This document shows, piece after piece, positions 17,405-25,654 of a stretch of DNA of 34,433 bases. Every line of letters starts with the position of its first letter. Position 1 is the stretch's first letter. The position numbers were made by a program, and so were the translations under genes. The stretch is taken from positions 1 through 34,433 of the forward strand of contig JAVBLG010000073.1 in assembly GCA_031553655.1 (NCBI GenBank), written 5' to 3'. The notes beneath the pieces are model-generated. The model was not told the DNA's origin. It did no database searches and worked only from the letters and a program-made list of their open reading frames with translations. The stretch comes from JAVBLG01 sp031553655 (GTDB lineage Bacteria > Desulfobacterota > Desulfovibrionia > Desulfovibrionales > Desulfovibrionaceae).

Positions 17405-19255
17405 ATGGCGCACATAGCTTTTATAGCCCCGGACGCATCAACGCTCGAATACGCCGAAATGGAAATTGCCGCGCGGCGTGCTACATTCACTCTGGAACTG
17501 GGACTTTTGAGCGAAGGAGTGCGCAAGGCCGAACGCCTGGCCGCCAAAAGTGTTGAAATTTTTATTTCGCGCGGGGGCACAGCCAAGGGCATTGCGGAAG
17601 CTCTGCCTCACTGCACCGTGGTCACAGTACCCATTACCGGCTTTGACCTGCTGCGAGCCTGGCATGAAGCGCGCAAACGCGGCAGGCATGTGGGCGTGAT
17701 AGCTTTTTCTTCAATGATTCGTGGCATAAGCTGTTTTAACGAACTGCTGGACGCCGGTTTGACGGTTTTCCCCATAGAGAATGAAAATGAGGCTGATGAG
17801 CGGGTTGCCGAGGCACAGGCCGCCGGAGCGGATGTGCTCATGGGCGGCATTGTCACCGGGCTGGCGGCGGAACGTGCGGGCATGCCCGCAGTAGTGATAC
17901 GCAACGGTATGGAAGCTGTGGCCGAGGCCGTGGCCGAAGCCATGCGCATCGGCCATGCCCTGGATCAGGAAAAGGCCAGAACTTTGCTGCGCGAAACCGT
18001 AATCACCCATGTGGACAACGGCATAATAGCAGTGGACAACGAAGGACGCGTCACATTGATGAATCCCGCGGCCGCGCGCATGGCGCGCCGGGATCCGGGC
18101 GGAGTCGCAGGAGTTCCCTTGCGGGAAGTATGGCCGGAACTGGGGCTGGAGGCAAATCTGGCCAACGGGCAGGAAGAACTCGGTTGCGTCGTCAAATCCT
18201 TTGGCCGGGAAATCATATGTAACAAGATTCCCTTGAGCGTGAACGGCAAGACCATGGGCGCGGTTTCCACCTGTCACGACGTGCGCGCCATACAAAAAAT
18301 GGAAGCCACGGTCCGCAACAGAGCCCTGGCCTCAGGGCATAAGGCTTCCGCCCATTTTTCCGACATCCTGGGCGTGAGCCCGGCCATACGTCAGGCTATA
18401 GACAAAGCCTCCAGCTATGCCATGGCTGAGGCCACAGTGCTGGTTCAGGGCGAAACCGGCACCGGCAAGGAACTCTTCGCTCAAAGTATCCACAACCATG
18501 GCGAACGCGCCGGAGCGCCGTTTCTGGCGATTAATTGCGCCGCCCTGCCCTGCCAGTTACTTGAAAGCGAACTTTTCGGCTATGTCGGAGGTGCCTTTAC
18601 CGGAGCAAATCCCAAGGGCAAGGCCGGGCTTCTGGAACTTGCCCACGGCGGAACCGTGTTTCTTGACGAAATAGCCGAACTGGAACAGAGCACGCAGGGT
18701 AAAATTCTACGCGTTTTGCAGGAAAAACGGGTCATGCGCCTTGGCGACGACCATCTCCTGCCCGTGAATGTGCGCATAATAGCCGCCACCAACAAAAATT
18801 TACGGGCCATGGTGGAAAAAGGCTCTTTCCGCGACGATTTGTTTTACCGGCTCAATGTGCTGCGTCTGTCCCTACCTCCGCTGCGCGAACGCGTACAGGA
18901 CATACCGGATCTGGCCCGGCAGCTTCTTAAGGCCTGCGCCGGAAAGAAAGTCCGCACGCTCTCCCCCGGAGCGCTGGCCGCCTTGGCCCGCTATTCCTGG
19001 CCGGGCAACATACGCGAACTGCAAAATATTATGGAGCGCGTTGCCGCCACAGTGACGGAAACAACGGTCAGCGAAGCCGTAATACGCGATTTGCTGGTCG
19101 AGGATCTGGCCGAAACCTCTCCCCCGCATGCCGAAGAAGCGGCCGAACTGCGCGCGGCTCTGACCAAGTGCCAAGGACATCAAGGCAAAACCGCCGCCCT
19201 GCTGGGTATAAGCCGTTCCACCCTATGGCGGCGGCGTCAGGCTCTGGGCATATAA
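17405..19255 (+). CDS. PrpR-type sigma-54-dependent transcriptional activator
   Basis: A 616-residue enhancer-binding protein. The start is the ATG at 17405 (GGGAG 6 bases upstream); a longer frame to 17318 has no site. Residues 1-190 resemble the PrpR N-terminal ligand-sensing domain (FIAPDAST ... FISRGGTAKGIAEALP ... VFPIENENEADERVAEA). A PAS domain follows (about 200-300; ETVITHVDNGIIAVDNEGRVTLMN). The AAA+ domain has Walker A GETGTGKE (349-356), the sigma-54 contact loop GAFTGA (396-401) and Walker B GGTVFLDE (415-422). A Fis-type helix-turn-helix ends the protein (GKTAALLGISRSTLWRRRQ). It is divergent from the dehydratase genes, whose sigma-54 promoter it probably activates. An enhancer may be the direct repeat ATTCATGC at about 17341 and 17363. 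Confidence 0.93.
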   Translation: MAHIAFIAPDASTLEYAEMEIAARRATFTLELGLLSEGVRKAERLAAKSVEIFISRGGTAKGIAEALPHCTVVTVPITGFDLLRAWHEARKRGRHVGVIAFSSMIRGISCFNELLDAGLTVFPIENENEADERVAEAQAAGADVLMGGIVTGLAAERAGMPAVVIRNGMEAVAEAVAEAMRIGHALDQEKARTLLRETVITHVDNGIIAVDNEGRVTLMNPAAARMARRDPGGVAGVPLREVWPELGLEANLANGQEELGCVVKSFGREIICNKIPLSVNGKTMGAVSTCHDVRAIQKMEATVRNRALASGHKASAHFSDILGVSPAIRQAIDKASSYAMAEATVLVQGETGTGKELFAQSIHNHGERAGAPFLAINCAALPCQLLESELFGYVGGAFTGANPKGKAGLLELAHGGTVFLDEIAELEQSTQGKILRVLQEKRVMRLGDDHLLPVNVRIIAATNKNLRAMVEKGSFRDDLFYRLNVLRLSLPPLRERVQDIPDLARQLLKACAGKKVRTLSPGALAALARYSWPGNIRELQNIMERVAATVTETTVSEAVIRDLLVEDLAETSPPHAEEAAELRAALTKCQGHQGKTAALLGISRSTLWRRRQALGI

Positions 19256-19299
19256 TACAAAGAGAAACAGCATAGTATTGAAGGCGCCAACAAACTCAC

Positions 19300-19330
19300 A
19301 AGGCCTCCGTTCGGGAAAAACGGAGGCCTT
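19300..19330. terminator. Bidirectional terminator-like hairpin
   Basis: AAGGCCTCCGTT and AACGGAGGCCTT form a perfect 12-bp stem around a 7-base loop. It lies between the convergent activator gene and the decahaem cytochrome gene. No long T-tract follows on either strand, but the position fits shared termination. Confidence 0.7.
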
Positions 19331-19343
19331 GCCATATTTAGTT

Positions 19344-19370
19344 GAGCATTTCGCAAGCGAAATTCCCTAA
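19344..19370. repeat. Short palindrome, family 2 (compact copy)
   Basis: GAGCATTTCGC-AA-GCGAAATTCCCTAA. The terminal CTA provides the TAG stop of the minus-strand cytochrome gene. It is shorter than the copies at 5556 and 27342. Confidence 0.55.
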
Positions 19371-20209
19371 GGCGTATGGCACTGCGCGCACGGCGCCTTC
19401 ACTCCCGGCCCCTTGCCGGCCTTGTCGTGGCAGGACATGCACTGGTTATGAAAGGCGTCCATTACCCCGGGCAGCGGCGCGTGGCAGGTGACGCACGTGT
19501 CGAAATGCCTGCCGTTGGCCTTGCCCGCCGCTTCCGATGCTGTGGATGTGGAGGGCGTGAATTCGTGGCAACTGGCGCACCCCTTGATTTTGTCCTCGAA
19601 CAAATTTTCGTGGCAGCTCACGCAGCGCGCGTGCCCAGCGTCCTTGAGCGAAACAGGCACTTCTTTACTCGGCTTTGAAGTGTGGCAATTGGAACATTTC
19701 TGCGGCTCAATGCTCACCTTTTCGCCAGACGGCTTTTTATAATCTGGGTGGTGACAGCTTACACAGTCACCGGCATAGCCCTGATGTTCCTCATGATTCC
19801 AGCCTTTAGCAAATCCCTTCATACGGGTGTGGTGGCAGGACGCGCATGTAATCCCGCCGCCTTTGGTCTGATAGAGTTTCTGATGTTCGGCCGAGAATTT
19901 GGGATTGTCCGTTGCCCCGTGGCAGCTTTTGCAGGGAATGACCATAGGGGTGGCCTTACCAGTGGCTTTTTCCGCCCCGGTCGCGCCCGCCATGTTCAAT
20001 TCATGGTGGCAGGCGGCGCACGATGAATTGCCGTACTTTCCTCCGGGGGTGCTGTGATCCTGATGGGTGAACACAACCCGCCCCCCGGGGTTTTCCAGCA
20101 GCAGTCGCGTAGGGGTGGCCTCGGAAGACTTCGGCAGCATATAACCGGCCAGGGACGCTGCCGCGATTATGCAGCAGGCCACGATCATGGGGATGGCTCT
20201 CTTGTTCAA
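19367..20209 (-). CDS. Decahaem periplasmic cytochrome c associated with Rnf
   Basis: A 280-residue exported cytochrome that likely passes electrons between the periplasmic cytochrome pool and the Rnf complex. The start is TTG at 20209 with AGGAG 5 bases before it; the upstream frame to 20272 has no site. A signal or anchor segment follows (IPMIVACCIIAAASLAGYMLP). I count ten CxxCH haem motifs in order: CAACH, CKSCH, CASCH, CVSCH, CSNCH, CVSCH, CASCH, CVTCH, CMSCH, CAQCH. Several are CxxCHH, and His-rich stretches could supply distal ligands. The gene is divergent from rnfC and 404 bases away. Multihaem cytochromes next to rnf genes are known from Desulfovibrio; there I recall them reading with rnf, so the opposite orientation is notable. 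Confidence 0.95.
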   Translation of the reverse strand: MNKRAIPMIVACCIIAAASLAGYMLPKSSEATPTRLLLENPGGRVVFTHQDHSTPGGKYGNSSCAACHHELNMAGATGAEKATGKATPMVIPCKSCHGATDNPKFSAEHQKLYQTKGGGITCASCHHTRMKGFAKGWNHEEHQGYAGDCVSCHHPDYKKPSGEKVSIEPQKCSNCHTSKPSKEVPVSLKDAGHARCVSCHENLFEDKIKGCASCHEFTPSTSTASEAAGKANGRHFDTCVTCHAPLPGVMDAFHNQCMSCHDKAGKGPGVKAPCAQCHTP

Positions 20210-20613
20210 GGCTACTCCTGAAATCTTGGTTGCAGACTTATAGCATTTTAACTGTGAATCAACATGGCACAAGACATTTATATCCTATATGGAAACAAGT
20301 CATTGTCAACAGCCAATAGCATACTTTCAAACGCATTACAGCAAGTGCAAATTTTCCCGAGCAATAATTAGTTACCTTTAAACAATGTTGATCGAAAAAA
20401 TATCTTAAAAAAATTTTTAACTTCACATAACATCCACAAATATGACATATGACAAGTGAAACGTCGAAAGGAGCTTGTAAAAAAAAGCACTAGCGTATTT
20501 CGAAAAAATGTTCTTTCAATATCTATGAAAGTGATGATATAGTCTTCACAGAACATACCCCTGCCCGAAGCATTCCCGGACTGCCATTTTTCAAAACGAC
20601 TGTTGAGGAAGAA
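20210..20613. promoter_or_regulatory. Divergent intergenic region, cytochrome / rnf operon
   Basis: 404 bases without a supported gene, AT-rich with runs of A and T around 20395-20440. Promoters for both directions must lie here. Weak candidates are TTTCAA-18-TATAGT (about 20515-20545, plus strand) and TTGTGC-16-TAAAAT (minus strand, about 20245-20270). No clear Rex, FNR or sigma-54 site was found by eye. Confidence 0.35.
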
Positions 20614-21816
20614 ATGGATAAACGCTTTTTTCTTGTTCCTGAAAAACGCCTTCCAATAACCACGCTTGAAGATGTTGACCTTGTTCGACTTCCTCTTGGG
20701 GAGCATATTCCCCTGAAGCAGATCAAGAAGCGCTCCAGGGTTGCGGCCGGCGCTCTGCTGGCAACCCACGCCAGCCCCAATGTGGGCGACATGCACGCGC
20801 CTTTTGACGGGGTGGTCAAAGATATCACCAGCCTGTTCATTGAACTGGAAAAACAGGTTCCCGCTCCGAATGAGAAAAAAACAGAAGCCGCCGCTTCCGA
20901 AGGGCCGGACCCGGCCGCCCCGGTGCGGCCTGTTGATCTGTCCAATCTGGAACCTCTGGAACTTTGCGCGCAATTGAAAAAACTGGGCATTGCGGTACGC
21001 CCCTTTACCCGCCCCTGCGACACCTTCATTGTCAACGGGCTTAACCCGGAGCCGGGCATGCTTTACGCCCAGGAGCTTCTGGCCGAGCATCAGTCGGTTC
21101 TGGTCGCCGGTTTCGAGCTTCTGCGCCGTCTGAACGCCGCCCCCAATTTTGTTCTTGCCTTGCCGCTGGACAGCCCGGGGAATATACCGGGTATGGAGAC
21201 GCGGCACGTCAAGGCCATATATCCAATAAGTTTGGCGCGGCCCATGATCAGGGCCATAACCGGGCGGGAAGACACCAGCCGGGTAACGCTGGTGCGCCTG
21301 CACTCTCTTTTCCAACTGGGGCTTGTGGCCCGGTCGGGCCTGCCGCTCACTCATAGCGTAACTACCGCTTTCGGCAAAAATTATTTCACACCGCTGGGTA
21401 CCCCCGTTTCCGCGCTTCTGGAACGTTCGGGCGTGCCCTATAAAGACGGCGACTCAATAGTGCTTGGCGGGCACATGCGCGGAGTGGCCATATCGGGCAT
21501 ACGGCGCGGCATACGCAAAGAAGACGACGCGGTGCAGCTTGTGCGCAAAGACGGCATGCCCAGGCTTGAAGACAATAGTTGCATCAACTGCGGGGCCTGC
21601 GTGAGCGTGTGCCCCATGCGCCTGCGCCCGAACATGCTCAGCCGCTACGCCGAATTCGAGCTTTATGAAAAGTGCCGCGAAGAATACGTTGAGGTATGCA
21701 TTGAATGCGGCATGTGCGGATTTGTCTGCCCCACCTGCCGCCCGATGCAGCAGTTTTTCCGCATGGCCAAACACAATCTTGGACTGAGTACATTCCAGCA
21801 TATGCTGAGACAGTAA
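20614..21816 (+). CDS. rnfC: Rnf complex subunit RnfC, without the usual flavin/NADH loop
   Basis: A 400-residue peripheral iron-sulfur subunit. The N-terminal lipoyl-like fold (about 20-75; PLGEHIPLKQI ... MHAPFDGVVKDI) and the two [4Fe-4S] motifs CINCGACVSVCP (323-334) and CIECGMCGFVCP (362-373) are clear. In ordinary RnfC a GMGGAGFPT loop follows the first domain and binds FMN/NADH. Here that stretch reads LGIAVRPFTRPCDTFIVNGLNPEPG (about 124-148), with the glycine loop absent and NGAEcEP changed to NGLNPEP. The later glycine-rich YPxGxxxQLI word is YPISLARPMIR. So NADH binding is doubtful. It is the first gene of an rnfCDGEAB-apbE operon; GAGGAAGAA precedes the ATG. Confidence 0.93.
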   Translation: MDKRFFLVPEKRLPITTLEDVDLVRLPLGEHIPLKQIKKRSRVAAGALLATHASPNVGDMHAPFDGVVKDITSLFIELEKQVPAPNEKKTEAAASEGPDPAAPVRPVDLSNLEPLELCAQLKKLGIAVRPFTRPCDTFIVNGLNPEPGMLYAQELLAEHQSVLVAGFELLRRLNAAPNFVLALPLDSPGNIPGMETRHVKAIYPISLARPMIRAITGREDTSRVTLVRLHSLFQLGLVARSGLPLTHSVTTAFGKNYFTPLGTPVSALLERSGVPYKDGDSIVLGGHMRGVAISGIRRGIRKEDDAVQLVRKDGMPRLEDNSCINCGACVSVCPMRLRPNMLSRYAEFELYEKCREEYVEVCIECGMCGFVCPTCRPMQQFFRMAKHNLGLSTFQHMLRQ

Positions 21817-21844
21817 ACGCGCCCGTAAACAAGAGGAAACACGC

Positions 21845-22843
21845 ATGAGCCAGGTTTCTGCCTCAAAGGCCGCTCCCGCCGAGATAAAACCGATTTTTGT
21901 CGTGGAGACTCCCCCGTACATCCACTCCAACTACACCATCAGGGGCATGATGCGCGATACCTTCATCGCGCTTCTGCCCGCGGCCCTGCTTGCGGTGTGG
22001 ACCTTCGGCCTGCCCGCGCTGCGGGTGATGGCCCTGGCCGCTTCCACCGCCGTTCTGGCCGAAGCCCTGTGGCAGCACCTGCTGGGGCGCACCCTGCGGG
22101 CCTATGACGGCACCGCCTTTATCACCGGGCTGCTGTTTTCCTTTCTGCTGCCCGCCGGCGCTCCCTGGTGGCTGGTGGTTATCGGCTCCACCCTTACTAT
22201 CATTCTCGGCAAACAGGTGTTCGGAGGGCTGGGAGCCAATCCGCTGTGCCCACCGTTGATCGGCTGGGCCGCCCTGACCATATCGTGGCCCACTTATATG
22301 GACCCCATGGCCATGAATTTGCAAAGTACGCTGATTGACCCGCTGATCCGCATGAAATACTTTGGCTGGGATGCCCTGCAAAACGAAAGCCTCATGTCGC
22401 TTTTCATGGGCCGCCAGCTGGGCGGGTTGGGCAGCTCGCAAATAGCGGCAGTGCTGCTGGGCGGAATTTTTCTTTCCGCCAGGCGGGCCGTGCGCTGGGA
22501 AATTCCTCTGGCCATGCTGCTGGGTGTGCTGATTTGCGGCGGAGTATTCTGGCAGTTCGGCGCTTCCTGGGGCATCAGCGCGGCCAAAACGCCGCCTCCG
22601 CATCTATATCTGCTCACCGGAAGCACAATTTTCGCGGCTTTCTTTCTGGCAACCGAGCACTCCTCGTCGCCGGTGGCTACGGCGGGTATGACGATCTACG
22701 GCCTGCTGGCCGGATGCCTGCTGGTGCTGATCCGCATTTTCGGGGTTTACCCCGACGGCGCTCCCTTTGCCATTCTGGTCGCGTCACTGTTCACGCCCCT
22801 GCTGGATATGATCCGCGTGGCGCCTTACGGAAAGAGGAAGTAG
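21845..22843 (+). CDS. rnfD: Rnf complex membrane subunit RnfD
   Basis: A 332-residue integral membrane subunit of the NqrB/RnfD family, part of the ion-translocating core. After a soluble N-terminus with ETPPYIHSNYTIRGMMRD it shows about eight to ten membrane segments. The family stretches TAFITGLLFSFLLP, KQVFGGLGANPLCPPLIGWAA, SSSPVATAGMTIYG and IRIFGVYPDGAPFAILVASLFTPLLD are clear. The SGAT-type word that carries covalent FMN in most RnfD proteins should lie at about residues 155-185, but I see only LQSTLIDPL there. The flavin site therefore seems altered or lost. GAGG stands before the ATG, 28 bases after rnfC. Confidence 0.92.
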   Translation: MSQVSASKAAPAEIKPIFVVETPPYIHSNYTIRGMMRDTFIALLPAALLAVWTFGLPALRVMALAASTAVLAEALWQHLLGRTLRAYDGTAFITGLLFSFLLPAGAPWWLVVIGSTLTIILGKQVFGGLGANPLCPPLIGWAALTISWPTYMDPMAMNLQSTLIDPLIRMKYFGWDALQNESLMSLFMGRQLGGLGSSQIAAVLLGGIFLSARRAVRWEIPLAMLLGVLICGGVFWQFGASWGISAAKTPPPHLYLLTGSTIFAAFFLATEHSSSPVATAGMTIYGLLAGCLLVLIRIFGVYPDGAPFAILVASLFTPLLDMIRVAPYGKRK

Positions 22844-22845
22844 AC

Positions 22846-23418
22846 ATGCGCGAAATTCTCAATATGCTTGTTGTGCTTTCGGTTATCTGCGGAATTTCGG
22901 GCTTCGCCCTGTCATATCTGAAGAAGACCACCGCCCCGATCATTGAGGAACAGGTCCTCACCTATGTGCAAGGACCAGCCATAAAACGCGTTTACCCTGC
23001 CGCCACCAACGATCCCATTGCCGGGCGCAAGTCATTCAAACTAGAAAACCGTTCCATAATAGTTTTTCCCTATATGGACGGCGCAAAGCTGCTCGGCGTG
23101 GCCATAGAAGGCAAGGGCAAAGGCTTTGGCGGCGACATAGGAGTGGTCGTGGGCTTCAATATGACCAATGACAGCCTGCTGGGCATCGGAGTTACCGAAA
23201 TGCGCGAGACTCCCGGCCTGGGGACCAAGGTTGCCGACGCCAAATTTTCCGGGCAATTCAGCGGCAAGTCTCTTGATGTGGAATTGAAGGCGAAAGGCGG
23301 AAATATCGACGCGATTTCCGGAGCCACCATTTCCTCGGCCGGAACCGTCGCGGCGGTTCAGAATGCGGCCAAGGAATTTCAGGCCCTGAAAAACGAAATC
23401 CAGAAAAGCTGGCAATAA
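22846..23418 (+). CDS. rnfG: Rnf complex subunit RnfG (FMN-carrying)
   Basis: A 190-residue protein with one N-terminal membrane helix (about 4-25) and a periplasmic FMN-binding domain. The covalent-flavin motif is SGAT in DAISGATISSAGTV near residue 160; the Thr is where ApbE would attach FMN. MRETPGLGTKV is another family mark. The ATG at 22846 follows GAGGAAGTAGAC only 2 bases after rnfD, so the genes are coupled. The longer frame starting at 22534 lies within rnfD and is rejected. The presence of SGAT here contrasts with its apparent loss in RnfD. Confidence 0.94.
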   Translation: MREILNMLVVLSVICGISGFALSYLKKTTAPIIEEQVLTYVQGPAIKRVYPAATNDPIAGRKSFKLENRSIIVFPYMDGAKLLGVAIEGKGKGFGGDIGVVVGFNMTNDSLLGIGVTEMRETPGLGTKVADAKFSGQFSGKSLDVELKAKGGNIDAISGATISSAGTVAAVQNAAKEFQALKNEIQKSWQ

Positions 23419-23428
23419 GGAGCTGAGC

Positions 23429-24103
23429 ATGTCATCTTTGTGGAAAGAATTTTCCAAGGGCCTGTGGAATGAACTCCCCCCGTTCCGAGTGGTTCTGGGA
23501 TTGTGCCCCACCCTGGCCGTGACCAAAACGGCCGATAACGGCATGGGCATGGGTTTGGCGGTAATTTTCGTGCTTACCCTGAGCAATATTCTCATTTCAG
23601 CCGTGCGCGGCATCATACCCAAAAAAGTGCGCATCGTCTGCTTCATCGCCATTTCCGCCACTCTGGTGGTAGCGGTCGAACTTTTGATGCAGGCCTTCAC
23701 CTATCCGCTTTATCAGCAATTGGGTATTTTTGTGCCGCTCATCGTGGTCAACTGCATCATACTGGGCCGGGCCGAAGCTTTCGCGGCCAAAAACCCCGTG
23801 CATCTGGCTGCGGCCGACGGGTTGGGTATGGGTGTGGGCTTTACCTTGTCCCTGACTTTCCTGGGAGCCCTGCGCGAGCTGCTTGGCTCGGGTTCCATTT
23901 TCGGCAAGCATGTAATGTGGGAAGGCTTCAAGCCTTTTACCATGATGGTGGAAGCCCCGGGCGCGTTTATCGCCTTAGGCTGTCTGCTGGCGCTGATGAA
24001 CTGCATATCGATAATCTCCGCGCGCCGCTCCGGGACGGACGAGGCCTCGGTCAACGCGGGTTGCGGCGAAGGTGGTTGCGGCTGCTGCAATATGAGCAAA
24101 TAA
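23429..24103 (+). CDS. rnfE: Rnf complex membrane subunit RnfE
   Basis: A 224-residue membrane protein of the RnfE/NqrD family with about six helices. Family stretches include GLWNELPPFRVVLGLCPTLAVT, the helix word YQQLGIFVPLIVVNCIILGRAEAFA, and GALRELLGSGSIFG. It pairs with RnfA in the membrane core, where the facing cysteines bind a [2Fe-2S] cluster; LGLCPTLAV and VNCIILG carry the two conserved Cys. The C-terminal tail GCGEGGCGCC is unusually rich in cysteine, with five cysteines in ten residues, and lies beyond the normal end of the fold. AAGGAG stands 6 bases before the ATG. Confidence 0.95.
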   Translation: MSSLWKEFSKGLWNELPPFRVVLGLCPTLAVTKTADNGMGMGLAVIFVLTLSNILISAVRGIIPKKVRIVCFIAISATLVVAVELLMQAFTYPLYQQLGIFVPLIVVNCIILGRAEAFAAKNPVHLAAADGLGMGVGFTLSLTFLGALRELLGSGSIFGKHVMWEGFKPFTMMVEAPGAFIALGCLLALMNCISIISARRSGTDEASVNAGCGEGGCGCCNMSK

Positions 24104-24127
24104 GCAGGGAAATTTGCGGAGGTTGGT

Positions 24128-24703
24128 ATGGATTCATTTTTGATGTTTATCGGAGCCGTTTTTGTAAACAACATAGTTCTGGCTCAATTTCTCGGGCAAT
24201 GCCCGTATATCGGCTGTTCCAAAGAAAAAGGCGTGTCCATCGGCATGGGCGCGGCTGTGTGCTTTGTGGCGGTGCTGTCCACGGCCATAACCTGGGTGGT
24301 GCAAAAACGCATTCTGGACCCGCTTGAGCTAGGTTACTTGCAAACAATAGTGTTTATTATTGTAATTGCCGCTCTGGTACAGTTTGTGGAAATGTTCCTG
24401 AAAAAAATGGCCCCGCCCCTGTACAAATCGTTGGGGATATTTCTGCCTCTGATCACCACCAACTGCTGCGTGCTCGGCTTGGCCATTCTGGTGCAAAGAG
24501 AAGAATTTGACCTGGGAACCTCCGTATTTTACGCTTTTTCCGCCAGCGTGGGTTTTATGCTGGCCCTGATCATCATGGCCGGCATACGTGAACGTTTCGC
24601 CCTTTGCCGTACCCCCAGGGCTCTGCAGGGCACCCCGCTCGGCCTGATCATGGCCGGGTTGATGTCGCTGTGCTTTATGGCCTTCAAGGGTATGATCAAC
24701 TAA
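24128..24703 (+). CDS. rnfA: Rnf complex membrane subunit RnfA
   Basis: A 191-residue membrane protein of the RnfA/NqrE family, normal length, with six helices. FVNNIVLAQFLGQCPYIGCSKEK carries the first conserved cysteines, and FLPLITTNCCVLGLAIL the second, matching the [2Fe-2S] site shared with RnfE. The sequence IRERFALCRTPRALQGTPLGLI is also typical. GGAGG stands 5 bases before the ATG and 25 bases separate it from rnfE. Confidence 0.96.
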   Translation: MDSFLMFIGAVFVNNIVLAQFLGQCPYIGCSKEKGVSIGMGAAVCFVAVLSTAITWVVQKRILDPLELGYLQTIVFIIVIAALVQFVEMFLKKMAPPLYKSLGIFLPLITTNCCVLGLAILVQREEFDLGTSVFYAFSASVGFMLALIIMAGIRERFALCRTPRALQGTPLGLIMAGLMSLCFMAFKGMIN

Positions 24704-24718
24704 CACAAGGATGCGGCA

Positions 24719-25654
24719 ATGGTAACGACATCTGTTCTGGCTCTGCTCGGCCTCGGCGCGGTCGCGGCCCTTATACTGGCGGTAGCGTCCCGCCTTCTGA
24801 AAGTGGAAGAAAATCCGCTCATCGAAGCTGTAACCGAAGTGTTGCCCGGCGCGAACTGCGGAGGCTGCGGCTTTGCGGGCTGTGAATCCTACGCGGCCGC
24901 CGTGGTCACCGGCGAAAACGTTCCCGCCAATTTATGTACTGTGGGCGGGGCCGAAGTGGCCGCCAAGGTGGGAGAACTTTCGGGCAAGGCTGTCGCGGCC
25001 GCCGAGCCTGTTGTGGCCTTTCGGCGTTGCAGCCGCGTTGAAGGCAATGTGCAGCGCAAATTCACCTATATAGGATCAAGCACCTGCGCCAGCGCCGCCC
25101 TGCTTGAGGGTGGACCGTACATGTGCTCCTGGGCCTGTCTGGGCTATGGCGACTGCATGCGCGCTTGCCCCTTTGACGCCATGCAGATCGAAAATGACAT
25201 GGTGGAAATTATCGCTTCAAAATGCACAAGCTGCGGCATGTGCGTAAAAAGCTGCCCGCGCTCCATTTTACAACTTGTTCCCAGGCGCGCCAGAGTGTTG
25301 AACCATTGCGCCACCAGGGAAAAATTGAAGTCGGTCAGCGATGTGTGCGAAGTTGGCTGCATCAACTGCCTGAAGTGCCTCAAATCGTGTCCGGCCGACG
25401 CCATTTCTTACGAAAAGCGTCGTATTGAAATAAATCACGAATTGTGTCTGAACTACGGCTCGGCCTGCGGTGAAGCCTGCGTTGGGTCCTGCCCACGCAA
25501 TATCCTGCGGCATAGATCCGCTGTTGAGGCCGCCCCGGCTTCAACTGAAGGAGAAACGACCGGAGCCGTAAACAATGAAGCGTCCGATTTGGTCGGGAGC
25601 GGCAAAACAACCACGGCCACCAGAAATGCCCAGGCGGAGGAGTCCAGACAATGA
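24719..25654 (+). CDS. rnfB: Rnf complex polyferredoxin subunit RnfB
   Basis: A 311-residue ferredoxin-interacting subunit that accepts electrons from cytosolic ferredoxin. Residues 5-25 form a membrane helix. A Fe-S domain with CGGCGFAGC and a fourth Cys (47, 50, 55, 73) follows. The C-terminal part has more cysteines than E. coli RsxB: CSWACLGYGDCMRACP (136-151), CTSCGMCVKSCP (169-180), CINCLKCLKSCP (214-225) and CLNYGSACGEACVGSCP (243-259), enough for about four [4Fe-4S] clusters there. An acidic, low-complexity tail ends it. The length is like that in other anaerobes. Its ATG overlaps nothing, but its end overlaps apbE by four bases. Confidence 0.94.
   Translation: MVTTSVLALLGLGAVAALILAVASRLLKVEENPLIEAVTEVLPGANCGGCGFAGCESYAAAVVTGENVPANLCTVGGAEVAAKVGELSGKAVAAAEPVVAFRRCSRVEGNVQRKFTYIGSSTCASAALLEGGPYMCSWACLGYGDCMRACPFDAMQIENDMVEIIASKCTSCGMCVKSCPRSILQLVPRRARVLNHCATREKLKSVSDVCEVGCINCLKCLKSCPADAISYEKRRIEINHELCLNYGSACGEACVGSCPRNILRHRSAVEAAPASTEGETTGAVNNEASDLVGSGKTTTATRNAQAEESRQ

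Noticed and set aside
20240..20260. TGGCAC near the cytochrome gene as a sigma-54 promoter
   Set aside because: The required GC pair is missing at the right distance, unlike the site at 17209-17225.
20368..21354. Minus-strand frame of 328 codons overlapping rnfC
   Set aside because: It starts inside rnfC and runs into the AT-rich promoter gap; no motif and no binding site.
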